This document shows, in pieces, positions 8,331 to 16,507 of a stretch of 64,000 nucleotides of DNA. The notes under the pieces were generated by a model, which had not been told where the DNA came from, searched no databases, and was given only the letters and a program-made list of their open reading frames with translations. Positions within the stretch are counted from its first letter, which is position 1. Every line of letters starts with the position of its first letter. The position numbers and the translations under genes were made by a program. Location: positions 372,001-436,000 of the forward strand of contig NZ_JAHESF010000002.1 of assembly GCF_018598225.1 (NCBI RefSeq), in the 5' to 3' direction. The DNA is from Chryseosolibacter histidinae. Lineage in GTDB: Bacteria; Bacteroidota; Bacteroidia; Cytophagales; Cyclobacteriaceae.

Positions 8331-8874
8331 TACCTCCATGAAACCGGTTCCCGTGCGATGGGCGGTGAGATGGCATGCGCGAGCGAAGGATCCTATGATG
8401 GTTCGCTGCACACTTATTCGAAAGCATAACTTTCGAGATACACTCCACCATTAGGGGATTCTTCACTGCGCTCCTCCAACCCACATGCCCCGTTCCCAAT
8501 GACGTGCCAGCAGGAGGCTCCTATGGAGCCCAATATGAATTAACCATTCCATTCTAATAAACAGGGAGCTCCATCCGGAGCTAAATGCATTTCACTCCGA
8601 TAGGAGTGCCCTGTCTATAGAATAGATCAGTTGCCCGATCGGCTCCATAGGAGCCTCCTGAAATTCCTAATTTGAAATGCCAGCGTAAAAAGGAACGCGC
8701 GCGTCATTCTTATCATCGCTACAGCCTTCTGCTGGATAAATTCTCAGAATGACGTGCTCTCGCAACCGTTAGTGCCATTCCAGAAGCCGGATACGGGTTT
8801 CCAAAAAAAGACGTTTATATCACTTTTTATTATAATAAAGAAACTACTATATTTAAGAAAATTATATATATCAG
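8331..8874. other. 545-nt gene-free region before the PadR operon
   Basis: No convincing coding frame. It contains a segment with AGCGAAGGATCCT (about 8379-8392), a sequence also found in the inverted-repeat element at 14719-14869. It also holds the 150-nt palindromic element listed separately (8511-8660), and a second small inverted pair around 8703-8755 (GTCATTCT / AGAATGAC). The last 80 nt before the PadR start are extremely AT-rich and probably carry its promoter. Confidence 0.6.
8511..8660. repeat. REP-like palindromic element with 20-bp perfect inverted repeats
   Basis: The left arm at 8511-8530 (CAGGAGGCTCCTATGGAGCC) is the exact reverse complement of 8641-8660. Inside, 8561-8572 and 8603-8614 form a second stem (ACAGGGAGCTCC against GGAGTGCCCTGT, two mismatches) around a palindromic ATGCAT core. 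The nested, GGAGCTCC-rich structure resembles REP/RAYT-type mobile palindromes; no transposase gene is adjacent. Confidence 0.65.
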
Positions 8875-9234
8875 ATGCAAAGCAACGAATTTATCAAGGG
8901 CACGATACGAACTATCATTCTCAGGCTCTTAGCGCAGCAAAAACAGATGTATGGTTATGAGATCACGCAACGGGTAGCTCAGCTATCTCAGGATGAGATC
9001 AAGCTCACGTATGGCGCTTTGTACCCTACCTTATATAAGCTGGAGGCGGAGGGATTGCTGGTCACTACCACAGAGATCGTTGACAACCGCGCCCGGAAAT
9101 ACTATGCCTTAACGCCCGAAGGAAAAAAGCTCGCCAAAGTAAAGGTGTCGGAGCTGCAGCGGTTTACAGAGATCCTGAGCGCGATACTGACCGATGCTCC
9201 TAAAACCAAAATGACGCTGAAATGGCAAAGCTGA
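8875..9234 (+). CDS. PadR-family transcriptional regulator
   Basis: 119 residues with the PadR winged helix: FIKGTIRTIILRLLAQQKQMYGYEITQRV, then LTYGALYPTLYKLEAEGLL, then the wing (ARKYYALTPEGKKLAKV). The motif YGALYPTLYKLEAEG is diagnostic. PadR proteins are dimeric repressors that typically control the gene next to them. The stop overlaps the following membrane-protein gene by 13 nt, so the two are translationally coupled and the regulator probably controls this operon. The ATG at 8875 is preceded by an AT-rich leader. Confidence 0.93.
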   Translation: MQSNEFIKGTIRTIILRLLAQQKQMYGYEITQRVAQLSQDEIKLTYGALYPTLYKLEAEGLLVTTTEIVDNRARKYYALTPEGKKLAKVKVSELQRFTEILSAILTDAPKTKMTLKWQS

Positions 9235-10403
9235 CGAACGATCAAAGAACCCAGATCAGGGAGTTCCTGATCCGGCAGGGGCTTTCGTTCAAGCCACTCC
9301 AGGATGAAATGACGGACCACATCAGCTGCGACATTGAGGACCGGATGTCGGAGGGATATACGTTCGAAGAGGCGTGGCCCCAGGCGGTTGGCGCAATACC
9401 CGATCAACACTTTCAACACATACAAACAGAAGTTATGGAAACAATCAACAAACGATTCACCCTGTCGCAGGGATTCTCATTCCTGGCGCTTTCACTCCTG
9501 CTGATCAGCACCCTTTTCAAGGTACTACACTTTCCGCTCTCCGGAGAAACCCTGATGTTGTCATTCGGTTTCATTGCGGCGTCGCTCCTGACAACTTCCC
9601 TCTCGGGCATCTTTCTGAATAAGGAAAAAAAAGGCGCAACCCGGGTCCTGGCCGTTATCCTCGGAATGGTCGGCCTGCTCATCGGTTTCGGTTTCAAGCT
9701 CTTCCATTTGCCGGGTGCGGATGAAGCGGTGACACTGGCGGTTGGCCTGCTCATCGTTTCGCTGCTGGTGAATACGGTTTACGTATACCGCCATGCCTCA
9801 GGCGAAGGGAACCTGCTTACCTTCCTGCATGAAAAATATACGCCCGGCATTGAACGGTTCTTTTTACTGCTCCTGTTTCCGCTGGTGATCTATAAAGTTG
9901 TATTGATCATTGCAGGGCCGCATGTATATGTAGGCAACTTACTCCTGCTGATCGTAATCCTTGGCGGCGGCCTTCAACTCATCGCCCTGAGCTGGCGTAT
10001 CATGGAAAAGGATCTGTCCAAACGGAATACACTCACCCTGGCAGCAACTATCATTTTATGCTTCTTCCTGCTCCTGCCCTTTCTTGGAGAAGCTTTGCCC
10101 GTCACAATCCGCGTGGTGATCATCACCGTTTTCAGCGTGGTATCGGCTTGGCTGGCCTGTACCGTGGAAGAAGGACCTAAAAAAATGTTACCGTTGACGA
10201 TCGTGAGTCTGGCCCCAGCCTTATTCCTGGGATGGGCGTTGATCTGGTTGAATGTGATCCCCACTTCATTACGCGGTGTTTTTTTCAACCTGCCCGTGCT
10301 GGCGCTCCTGGTTGCAGGCGTGATCCTGTGCAGAAAACATGGCCCCATGCGCACTTACATGCTGGTGGCGCTCAGCTCGTATATATTCGAATATTTGGCG
10401 TAG
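9222..10403 (+). CDS. PadR-associated multi-span membrane protein
   Basis: 393 residues. The first 65 are soluble and helical (LTNDQRTQIREFLIRQGL ... DHISCDIEDRMSEGYTFEEAWPQA), resembling the small prefix domain found in PadR-partner permease and DUF1700-type proteins. About ten hydrophobic helices follow, with no transport or catalytic motif recognised. Pairing with PadR is common in Bacteroidota, and such proteins are thought to sense or export membrane-active compounds, but no function is claimed here. The start overlaps padR by 13 nt. A word-repeat hairpin follows directly. Confidence 0.8.
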   Translation: MAKLTNDQRTQIREFLIRQGLSFKPLQDEMTDHISCDIEDRMSEGYTFEEAWPQAVGAIPDQHFQHIQTEVMETINKRFTLSQGFSFLALSLLLISTLFKVLHFPLSGETLMLSFGFIAASLLTTSLSGIFLNKEKKGATRVLAVILGMVGLLIGFGFKLFHLPGADEAVTLAVGLLIVSLLVNTVYVYRHASGEGNLLTFLHEKYTPGIERFFLLLLFPLVIYKVVLIIAGPHVYVGNLLLLIVILGGGLQLIALSWRIMEKDLSKRNTLTLAATIILCFFLLLPFLGEALPVTIRVVIITVFSVVSAWLACTVEEGPKKMLPLTIVSLAPALFLGWALIWLNVIPTSLRGVFFNLPVLALLVAGVILCRKHGPMRTYMLVALSSYIFEYLA

Positions 10404-10490
10404 GTCCAGTCCACGGTCCACAGCATGAGGTGTAACCCACGCGGTGAATCAACACCAACGGCTGTGGACCGTGGTCAGTGGACCGTGGAC
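10404..10490. repeat. word-repeat hairpin, GTCCACGGTCCACAG family
   Basis: The left half (GTCCAGTCCACGGTCCACAGC at the membrane-protein stop) is complementary to the right half at 10460-10490 (GGCTGTGGACCGTGG and repeats). It sits between two convergent genes, where it could act as a bidirectional terminator. Related words occur at 8278-8330 and 14882-14912. Confidence 0.7.
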
Positions 10491-10493
10491 TCT

Positions 10494-11378
10494 CTAAGCT
10501 TCCTGATAAACTCTTTCGAGCTCCGCCAGATCGAATTTTTTCATTTTAAGAAACGCCTTCGTAACGCGGGCTACCTTTTTGCGATCCTTGTCGGCCATCA
10601 TCTGGTCCATGGCTGCAGCGGAGATCTGCCACGAAACGCCGAACTTGTCTTTCAGCCATCCGCATTGCTCTGCTTCGGGCACAGCGGAAAGTTTTTTCCA
10701 GTAATAATCGATCTCCTCCTGCGATGTGCAGTTGACGAGAAGCGAAACGGCTTCATTGAAAGCAAAGTTATGTTCCCTGGCGCTGTCCATCGCTGCGAAC
10801 TCCTGACCATTCAAGCTGAAGCTCGCATACTGAACGGTCCCTTCCTTATCAGGCTCCTGACCGCGGCCGTAGCGCATGATATCGCCGATCTGCGCATCGT
10901 CAAATACCGACGCATAAAAACGGATCGCTTCTTCAGCCTTGCCGGCAACGTTGCCCACAAACATTAACACAGGCGTGATCTTCTGCTTTATTTCCCGTCC
11001 GTCGGTATACATGATCTGCCACGAAAGCCCGTACTGATCCTGGGTCCATCCATACCGTTCGCTGAAGTGGTAAGCATCCAGCGGCATCAGCACCTTTCCA
11101 CCAGCTGACAATTTTTTCCAGTGTGCATCGACTTCCGCTTTCGTTTCGCAGGCCACCAGGAAGGATATGGCCGGTGTGAATTTGAAATACGGGCCGGCAC
11201 TGATCGCCATGAAGGGCTGCCCGGACAGCTCGAATGAAACAATATCACAATCGCCAGACGGTGTGTCATAGATGGTTGCAATGTTGGTGATCTTCGAGTT
11301 GGGAAAAACAGACGTATAAAATGCTGCCGCTTCCTTGGCTTGCTGGTCGTACCATAAATGAGGTGTTATCTTTTCCAT
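10494..11378 (-). CDS. two-domain VOC/PhnB-like protein
   Basis: 294 residues made of two similar halves. Each has the PhnB-type glyoxalase-fold pattern: ITPHLWYDQQAKEAAAFYTSVFPNSKI at 4-30 and ITPVLMFVGNVAGKAEEAIRFYASVF at about 132-157, each ending with a W-KKL-S and YGxSWQI strand (FGVSWQIS at about 248). This duplicated form is annotated as 3-demethylubiquinone-9 3-methyltransferase-like, but that enzyme activity is not established for the family. The final 30 residues are a charged helix. It is transcribed alone. Confidence 0.85.
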   Translation of the reverse strand: MEKITPHLWYDQQAKEAAAFYTSVFPNSKITNIATIYDTPSGDCDIVSFELSGQPFMAISAGPYFKFTPAISFLVACETKAEVDAHWKKLSAGGKVLMPLDAYHFSERYGWTQDQYGLSWQIMYTDGREIKQKITPVLMFVGNVAGKAEEAIRFYASVFDDAQIGDIMRYGRGQEPDKEGTVQYASFSLNGQEFAAMDSAREHNFAFNEAVSLLVNCTSQEEIDYYWKKLSAVPEAEQCGWLKDKFGVSWQISAAAMDQMMADKDRKKVARVTKAFLKMKKFDLAELERVYQEA

Positions 11379-11724
11379 AAGGTTTTGCGTTTTGTTTTAA
11401 CAAACTTACACGCTGAAGGCCAGTTTGTAGCGGTGCAAACGCGACATCGTAGCGGGCGGGATGCGACCAAAATGCAGGTTCACGCAAAGTGCGCAAAGAA
11501 GGCGCAAAGACCGCTAAGCACTTTTTTTCCAATACCGACCATCTGCTAAAAATAATGTTGTCATACAGTAACGTGAACTTAGACCTGGATTAAAGGATTT
11601 ACAGGATTTATTTGATTGTGGACCAGGATTTACAAGGATTTATAGGATTTTAACTGGATTTTAATCCTTCAAATTCTTTAGTCCGTTAAATCCTGTAATC
11701 ACGTAAATCCTATAAATCCTGGTC
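11379..11724. repeat. gene-free region with GGATTTA word-repeat hairpin
   Basis: At 11471-11512 the word CGCAAAG recurs three times. From 11584 to 11724 copies of GGATTTACAGGATTTAT are followed by their reverse complement (TTAAATCCTGTAATCACG, AAATCCTATAAATCC), giving a long imperfect hairpin that runs up to the start codon of the AraC gene. No coding frame is convincing in this interval. The structure may act as terminator or leader. Confidence 0.7.
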
Positions 11725-12615
11725 ATGGTAGCGGATATTCACACATTGTTCACTTCGGATTTTTATCGCATCGTTGACTTCAAGTGCCGGTGTGTGGATT
11801 GTCGTACGTCCAAGCCGGAATACAGCGATTCGTTCTGCATCAGCTTTGTGCGAACGGGTAATTTTCTTTTTAATGTTTTCCGGAATTCGCTCGATTCGTA
11901 TACCGGGTGTGTGCTGGTGACCAAACCTGGTTATGAGCGAACTGTTACCCACGTGCATACAGTTCCGGACGAATGCACCATCTTCGATTTTAAAACGGAT
12001 TTCTATCATGCACTGCTCGGATATTATGGTCGTGATAAATTCTTCCGCAGCAATGACCTGCATTCCACCCTGGTAAAGACCAGCCCTGAGACGGAGTTTC
12101 TTCATTATCAGATCCTGCGGCGTGTGCTGACCGGCGAAGGCACCAAGCTGGAGATCGATCAGCTTGTAATGGAAGTAGCGCACAAGATCCTGAAGAACGT
12201 CATCCCTTATAAGGCAGATGAAAAGATCAACGCCAGGCTGAAACGGAACCACCTGGTAACCATCGAACGCGCAAAAGCTTACATCACGGAGCATTTCACC
12301 AACGATATTTCACTGACGGAGATCGCAGACCATTGCCATGTAAGCCCCTTTCACTTCAGCAGGATCTTCAAGACGTTCACATTAACTGCACCACACCAGT
12401 TTCTGCTCTCGGTACGGTTGAAGCAAGCTGAGCTGCTGCTGCGCAATACAACGATGCCGGTAATGGACATCGCATTCTCTTCCGGGTTCAACAGCATCGA
12501 ACATTTCACCTCCGCTTTCAGCAACCGGTATAAGATGCCACCCGCACAGTTCCGTCACAGCGGCCGCGTTTCCGTTGATGGCACAACCACGATCCAATAC
12601 AGCAAGATTTCTTAA
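11725..12615 (+). CDS. AraC-family transcriptional regulator
   Basis: 296 residues. The N-terminal part (about 1-150) is a cupin-like sensing domain (YSDSFCISFVRTGNFLFNVF). The C-terminal 100 residues contain the paired HTH of AraC: AKAYITEHFTNDISLTEIADHCHVSPFHFSRIFK and a second half ending with IAFSSGFNSIEHFTSAFSNRYKMPPAQFR, the classic AraC signature. The effector is unknown. The likely target is itself or the downstream DinB-like gene, 48 nt away in the same direction, though a separate -7 box lies between. Confidence 0.93.
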   Translation: MVADIHTLFTSDFYRIVDFKCRCVDCRTSKPEYSDSFCISFVRTGNFLFNVFRNSLDSYTGCVLVTKPGYERTVTHVHTVPDECTIFDFKTDFYHALLGYYGRDKFFRSNDLHSTLVKTSPETEFLHYQILRRVLTGEGTKLEIDQLVMEVAHKILKNVIPYKADEKINARLKRNHLVTIERAKAYITEHFTNDISLTEIADHCHVSPFHFSRIFKTFTLTAPHQFLLSVRLKQAELLLRNTTMPVMDIAFSSGFNSIEHFTSAFSNRYKMPPAQFRHSGRVSVDGTTTIQYSKIS

Positions 12616-12636
12616 GCCTGTCTTTTTTGGCGACGC

Positions 12637-12644
12637 TAGTTTTG
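12637..12644 (+). promoter_or_regulatory. Bacteroidota-type -7 box TAGTTTTG
   Basis: TAGTTTTG fits the TAnnTTTG consensus of the Bacteroidota primary sigma factor and lies 19 nt before the ATG of the DinB-like gene. A matching -33 TTTG at the usual distance is not clear, so confidence is modest. Confidence 0.4.
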
Positions 12645-12663
12645 TTCTATCAATCATTTGATC

Positions 12664-13071
12664 ATGAAAGAACAATTGTTAGCAACGCTCGAGAATTCAA
12701 GGAATTACACGTTGCAGGTAGCGGAGGCAATGCCCGACCAGTCATATCAGTTCCGGCCCACCGATACGGTTTGGAATTTCCGGGAGCTGATGCATCATAT
12801 CGCCTATGGAATTCAATGGTGGGAAGAGAACCAGATCAAAGGCAATCAGGTGCCATGGGATCCCACGGAAGTGAAGGCCAACAAAAAGCAGGCAGTGGCT
12901 TACCTGAACCAGGCTTTCGACTCATTACGCAATACAGTTGACAGGCAAAAGCTCACGGATGAAGCCGTGAAGGGTTTTCATGCTACCCTTGACCATATTA
13001 CGCATCACCGCGGGCAGGCCGTTACTTACCTGCGCTGCAGCGGTATAACACCTCCGGAGTATGTGTACTAG
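12664..13071 (+). CDS. DinB-family metal-binding four-helix protein
   Basis: 135 residues from the ATG at 12664; a TTG two codons upstream is less likely. The DinB-like His triad is visible: LMHHIAYGIQWWEE near residue 40-55 and HATLDHITHHRGQAVTYLR near 105-123, where HxxHHRGQ is the family signature. DinB/YfiT-like proteins form dimers that bind a divalent metal, and some act as thiol (bacillithiol) S-transferases; no substrate is evident here. It follows the AraC gene. Confidence 0.85.
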   Translation: MKEQLLATLENSRNYTLQVAEAMPDQSYQFRPTDTVWNFRELMHHIAYGIQWWEENQIKGNQVPWDPTEVKANKKQAVAYLNQAFDSLRNTVDRQKLTDEAVKGFHATLDHITHHRGQAVTYLRCSGITPPEYVY

Positions 13072-13094
13072 AAAGTAAGTGTTGTGTGTTGATC

Positions 13095-13141
13095 AGCGGC
13101 ATCATCGTTATCCGGAGAATTTACGGGTAACGGATGCCGCT
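13095..13141 (+). terminator. stem-loop after the DinB-like gene
   Basis: AGCGGCATC (13095-13103) pairs with GATGCCGCT (13133-13141), with an inner stem GTTATCCG/CGGGTAAC. It lies 24 nt after the stop codon. The following T-run is weak, so termination is plausible but not certain. Confidence 0.55.
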
Positions 13142-13164
13142 ATTTAACGATCGGGAGACTCCGA

Positions 13165-13338
13165 TTATAAAAGAGCCACGATAGATGTGATCACTAAATA
13201 GAGTCCGGCAACAATGCCAAAAAAGATCTCAGGCAAAAAAAGTAGATTAACAAACCTACGCCTCTTGCTGTTCTTTTTTAAAATGAATACAAATGCAACA
13301 AGCACTATGACTCCCAATGACAGGTTCAGATAGTCCAT
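13165..13338 (-). CDS. small membrane protein, 57 residues
   Basis: A short frame on the minus strand from ATG (13336-13338) to TAA (13165-13167). It begins MDYLNLSLGVIVLVAFVFIL, then a basic loop KKNSKRRRF, then a second hydrophobic segment (FFGIVAGLYLVITSIVALL). Two spans joined by a positively charged loop look like a real small membrane protein. There is no known family and no clear partner; the BON gene lies 56 nt upstream in the same direction. Confidence 0.5.
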   Translation of the reverse strand: MDYLNLSLGVIVLVAFVFILKKNSKRRRFVNLLFLPEIFFGIVAGLYLVITSIVALL

Positions 13339-13393
13339 CTCTAAAGATAATAAATCTCCGGAAGATATGCCAGCACTGTCTCCATAACAGAGA

Positions 13394-14083
13394 TCATGTG
13401 GTGGAAGTTGCCCGGATCTCTGTTTCGCTGCGTTGCTGGTCTGATCTTTCCCAGCGCGATCTTATTTTCAACCGGTTCTCGACGTTTGTAACACCTGATA
13501 TTGATTCGATCACATCCTCGACACGCCTTTTTTCAGCGCGGTCGATCACGGTGCCGGCCAGGGTCACTTCACTACCCTGAACGGTAACTTCAATGTCAGA
13601 AGCATCGACAAAGGCATCGTCGGTCAGCCTGTCCATCACGTCTTCGCGGATTCGGTCATCCGAACGTTTATAGTTCCTGGGGCCTTTGCCACGGTGCAGT
13701 CCTTGTTCGGCGCGACGCATTATACCCGGCATCTCGTTGCGTCTTCCCAGGTCGTCGCCAACGAACACGCTCACGTACCCTGCTTCAGCGCTGCGGTAGG
13801 TATCGGGATAGTTGTCGCGGCGTTCGCCTGACTGCCCGCGCCGGACCATATCACTATTGCGCATCGCTGAGCGCTCATAGCCGTACCGGTCTGTACGTTC
13901 TGTTTCGCCGCGATCATCACGGTCGAACGGACGGTGACGCGCCGGAAATTCATAACGATCGTCTCTATAACGGTTCCTTCTGTCCTGCCCTGAGCTTCTT
14001 TCGATCTCACGCGCGCGCATCAGGTCGCCCTGCCGTTTGGAGCTTGCATAGGCGTCTTCGATCTGTTGGTTATATCTTCTCAT
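13394..14083 (-). CDS. BON-domain protein with arginine/aspartate-rich N-terminus
   Basis: 229 residues. Residues 1-145 are low-complexity and strongly charged (many R, D, E, Y, G). Residues about 146-212 form a BON domain: DDRIREDVMDRLTDDAFVDASDIEVTV then GSEVTLAGTVIDRAEKRRVEDVIESISGV and the closing VENRLKI. BON domains bind membranes or envelope ligands and occur in osmotic-stress proteins such as OsmY. No signal peptide is visible, so the protein may be cytoplasmic; the tail is Thr/Ser-rich. It may share a transcript with the small membrane gene downstream. Confidence 0.82.
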   Translation of the reverse strand: MRRYNQQIEDAYASSKRQGDLMRAREIERSSGQDRRNRYRDDRYEFPARHRPFDRDDRGETERTDRYGYERSAMRNSDMVRRGQSGERRDNYPDTYRSAEAGYVSVFVGDDLGRRNEMPGIMRRAEQGLHRGKGPRNYKRSDDRIREDVMDRLTDDAFVDASDIEVTVQGSEVTLAGTVIDRAEKRRVEDVIESISGVTNVENRLKIRSRWERSDQQRSETEIRATSTT

Positions 14084-14244
14084 ACATAACGGAATTATGG
14101 TTTACAAAAAATCCAGCGCCGCTTGTCAGTACAACAAACAGCCTTCCGGTTTTTTGTAAATATTCCGTGCCTGTAGAGCAGCCTTACCGGACATGCATAA
14201 AAGCACAAACAGAAATACTGTCAGGAGGAAATGGAGAGATCTTG

Positions 14245-14526
14245 TCAGGTGCGCGCGGGCACTTCCTGCAGCCAGCCTTCTTTGATCTCTTCCTTGAGCC
14301 GCTCGATGATCTCGTCCAGTCCATCATACCAGTCGAGGTGCGGGCTCCATGCGGTACAGCCACCGGCGTTTATCACACACTGCGTATCTTTCCAGATCTT
14401 ACCGCAGCCCGGGCAGCGTCCTGCTGTTGAGAAGGTGTCCCAGACCGTACCACAGGTACAGGCCCAGTGAGGTTTTCCGTCGGGTTCCCATTTGCACTTG
14501 GGGCAGCGAACGTGTATGTCAGCCAT
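14245..14526 (-). CDS. small zinc-ribbon protein
   Basis: 93 residues with three paired cysteine knuckles: CPKC at 8-11, CTCG near 23-26 and CPGCG at 38-42, plus single Cys later (DTQC, GGC). The second half contains an acidic amphipathic helix (DGLDEIIERLKEEIKEG). It is probably a cytoplasmic zinc-binding protein of unknown role. No operon partner; upstream lies the GTTTAAAG repeat. Confidence 0.7.
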   Translation of the reverse strand: MADIHVRCPKCKWEPDGKPHWACTCGTVWDTFSTAGRCPGCGKIWKDTQCVINAGGCTAWSPHLDWYDGLDEIIERLKEEIKEGWLQEVPART

Positions 14527-14539
14527 GTGAGAAAAGTGA

Positions 14540-14612
14540 GGTTTAAAGGTACAAGTTTAAGGTACAAGTTTAAGATTTAAAGTTTAAAGTTTAAGGTTTG
14601 AAGTTTAAAGTT
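14540..14612. repeat. word repeat, GTTTAAAGTTTAAGG family
   Basis: About seven degenerate copies of GTTTAAGGTACAA or GTTTAAAG in a row, directly upstream of the zinc-ribbon gene. Only one orientation is seen, but the word is partly self-complementary (TTTAAA). Confidence 0.7.
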
Positions 14613-14718
14613 CACCGGTATACTGTTCACAGATTATTATGACCATTTATTCTGAACGATAATTGTGTGGTAAAATTGTGTGAGCGAACGGTCCAATGTC
14701 ACCGTGACCTCCGCCCCT

Positions 14719-14869
14719 AACCGATATCCTGAGCAGTGTGTTGAGCAGGGGTATGAGCAAGCGAAGGATCCCCTTGTGACGGAGTGTTAACCGTAAGGCA
14801 TGCTCCCGAAATAAGTACGCAGTAACTATCATGGGATCCTTCGTTCGTATTCGGCTCAGGATACCGGTT
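14719..14869. repeat. inverted-repeat element (about 150 nt)
   Basis: Outer arms: 14719-14734 (AACCGATATCCTGAGC) against 14854-14869, 15 of 16 bases pairing. Inner arms: CGAAGGATCCC at 14762-14772 against GGGATCCTTCG at 14833-14843, perfect. The core has no coding frame. The shared AGCGAAGGATCC at about 8379 suggests a dispersed family, possibly MITE-like. Confidence 0.65.
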
Positions 14870-14881
14870 TCAGAAGGCATT

Positions 14882-14912
14882 GCTGTGGACTGTCGACTGT
14901 GGACCGTGGACC
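14882..14912. repeat. word repeat, GTGGACTGTCGACTG family
   Basis: GCTGTGGACTGTCGACTG and GTGGACCGTGGACC are the reverse complement of the words at 8278-8330 and 10404-10490. GTCGAC at its centre makes it locally palindromic. Confidence 0.6.
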
Positions 14913-15001
14913 AATCTCTCAATGTTAAATTTTCTTTAAGCCCATTCAACATTCAGGCGATAACCTTAGCTTTACGCAACTAAAAGTCAGAACCCCAACC
15001 C

Positions 15002-15247
15002 ATGAAAAAAGCCAGCAGAAAAGAGATCAGGAATACGGTAGCCAGTGTCATGCATCAAACCCTTTTCGAGCTTCAGGTTGCCCCCACCAAAAAGATCAAG
15101 AAGCTGGTCACGGACGCATCCAAAAAATTTGCGGATGAGATCAAAAATGAGCTGAAGAAACAGATCGCGAGAGATGAAAAAGTTGCGAAAAAACAACTGA
15201 AGACGAAACGTGGAAAAAAGAAAAAAGAAGCCGGGAGCCAGGAGTAA
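15002..15247 (+). CDS. small lysine-rich protein
   Basis: 81 residues with about 28% Lys/Arg. It is helical throughout (SVMHQTLFELQVAPTKKIKKLV, then FADEIKNELKKQIARDEK) with a basic tail KTKRGKKKKEAGSQE. It looks like a small nucleic-acid-binding protein of histone-like character, as found in many Bacteroidota, but no family is recognised. The last six residues (EAGSQE) are encoded by the GAAGCC-GGAGCCAGGAG repeat that follows, which suggests the repeat was inserted into or captured by the gene end. Confidence 0.65.
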   Translation: MKKASRKEIRNTVASVMHQTLFELQVAPTKKIKKLVTDASKKFADEIKNELKKQIARDEKVAKKQLKTKRGKKKKEAGSQE

Positions 15248-15401
15248 GGAGAGTACGGTATAAGGGTTACATACGGACCTCGTCTAAAAGATGTGTTACA
15301 TCCCCTGACTGAAACTTGCTCGTTATTTTCACCGCTCCTCTTCTGACTCCTGGCTTCTGACTCCTCATGCTTACTCCTTACTACTTAATTCTTACTCCTT
15401 C
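15227..15401. repeat. word-repeat hairpin, AGGAGTAAGGAG / CTCCTGGCTTCTGAC family
   Basis: The left part (GAAGCCGGGAGCCAGGAGT, 15227 on) reverse-complements the right part at 15335-15401 (GACTCCTGGCTTCTGACTCC, then repeated ACTCCTTACT words). It starts inside the lysine-rich gene and ends at the GT2 stop. The same words recur at 30512-30580. Confidence 0.75.
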
Positions 15402-16370
15402 TCAATGCGCGGCCATGCGCGGGGTATCCTTAAACGGTGCGGGTGAGAACACTTCTTTAACGTTGTAGATCTTCTTGTGCTGTGATTCGTAGTAGGTGCG
15501 CATGATGAGCTCGGCGATCACACCCAGCGTGAGGAATTGAATACCGCCGAGCACGAGGCTGACGCCCAGGATGAGCAGGGGCCGGCCCCAGATATCTTCA
15601 CCCATGATCTTGACCACGAGCAGGTATACGTTGATAGCCATGCCTGCCAGGAAGCTTACAATTCCCAAGGGGCCGAAAAAATGGATCGGTCTTTTGAAGT
15701 ATTTCTGAAAGAACACCAGCAACAGCAGATCGCTCACCACTTTGAAGGTTCGTCCTAATCCGTATTTTGATTTTCCGAATTTGCGCGGGTGATGGGTTAC
15801 ATCAACGTCTGTGATGCGCGCGCCCTGCATCACGGCCAGGATGGGAATGAACCGATGAAGCTCTCCGTACAGGCCCAGATTCTTGGCTGCTTCTCTCCTG
15901 AAAACCTTCAACGTGCATCCATAGTCGCGGATGATGACGCCGGTGAGATTCCTGATAAGCCGGTTGGCGATGCCGCTGGGGATCTTGCGCAGGAATGTAT
16001 CGTCCTGGCGTTTACTGCGGTTGCCGGCAACGATATCCCATCCTTCACTTCTGAGCTTGTTCAGCATCATGGGAATGTCGCGCGGATCATTTTGCAGGTC
16101 GCCATCCATGGTCACGATGAATTCTCCGGTAGCTGCTTCAATACCCGCCGACATTGCCGCGGTCTGACCATAGTTCCTGTTGAGCACAACAAGCGTGGTG
16201 TGCCCGTCTGCATGAACCTTGATGTTGCTGACGGTGCGGTCGGTAGAGCCATCATCCACCAGGATCAGCTCATACGAAAATGCGTGAAGGGCACTGTAGA
16301 TGGTTTTCAGCAATGGCTGAACATTGTCTTCTTCATTGAACAGCGTGACAACAAGAGATATCTTATCCAT
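15402..16370 (-). CDS. GT2 glycosyltransferase, polyprenyl-phosphate (DPM1/ArnC-like)
   Basis: 322 residues. The GT-A fold shows SLVVTLFNEEDNV, nucleotide-binding D39-D40-G, and the metal motif D89-G-D91 (TMDGDLQNDP), then a PSGIANRLIRNLTG acceptor region. Two membrane helices follow (about 232-255 and 265-290) and a short tail. This layout transfers a sugar from a nucleotide donor to undecaprenyl phosphate on the cytoplasmic face. The neighbouring divergent GT39 gene would then use the lipid-linked sugar outside, so the two are probably functional partners. Confidence 0.88.
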   Translation of the reverse strand: MDKISLVVTLFNEEDNVQPLLKTIYSALHAFSYELILVDDGSTDRTVSNIKVHADGHTTLVVLNRNYGQTAAMSAGIEAATGEFIVTMDGDLQNDPRDIPMMLNKLRSEGWDIVAGNRSKRQDDTFLRKIPSGIANRLIRNLTGVIIRDYGCTLKVFRREAAKNLGLYGELHRFIPILAVMQGARITDVDVTHHPRKFGKSKYGLGRTFKVVSDLLLLVFFQKYFKRPIHFFGPLGIVSFLAGMAINVYLLVVKIMGEDIWGRPLLILGVSLVLGGIQFLTLGVIAELIMRTYYESQHKKIYNVKEVFSPAPFKDTPRMAAH

Positions 16371-16507
16371 CGCTTAACTTTGAAACAAAGGAAAGAAGCT
16401 GATATGTCGTGGGCGTTCAGCGCAGGTTATTACATCATTAATTATTGTTTACAATTATTTAACCCTCCGGCATATTCGTTGCTCCTGAATCGCCGGAAAT
16501 TGCGGCC

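Larger units (their letters stand above)
14527..15001. other. gene-free region packed with three repeat types
   Basis: It contains the GTTTAAAG word repeat (14540-14612), the inverted-repeat element 14719-14869 and a GTGGACTGTCGACTGTGGACC word repeat (14882-14912), each listed separately. No believable coding frame is present. TAGCTTTA at about 14970 resembles a -7 box for the next gene. Confidence 0.6.

Noticed and set aside
8200..8499. 99-codon minus-strand frame over the antiporter end and repeat
   Set aside because: Most of its length is repeat or antisense to the antiporter.
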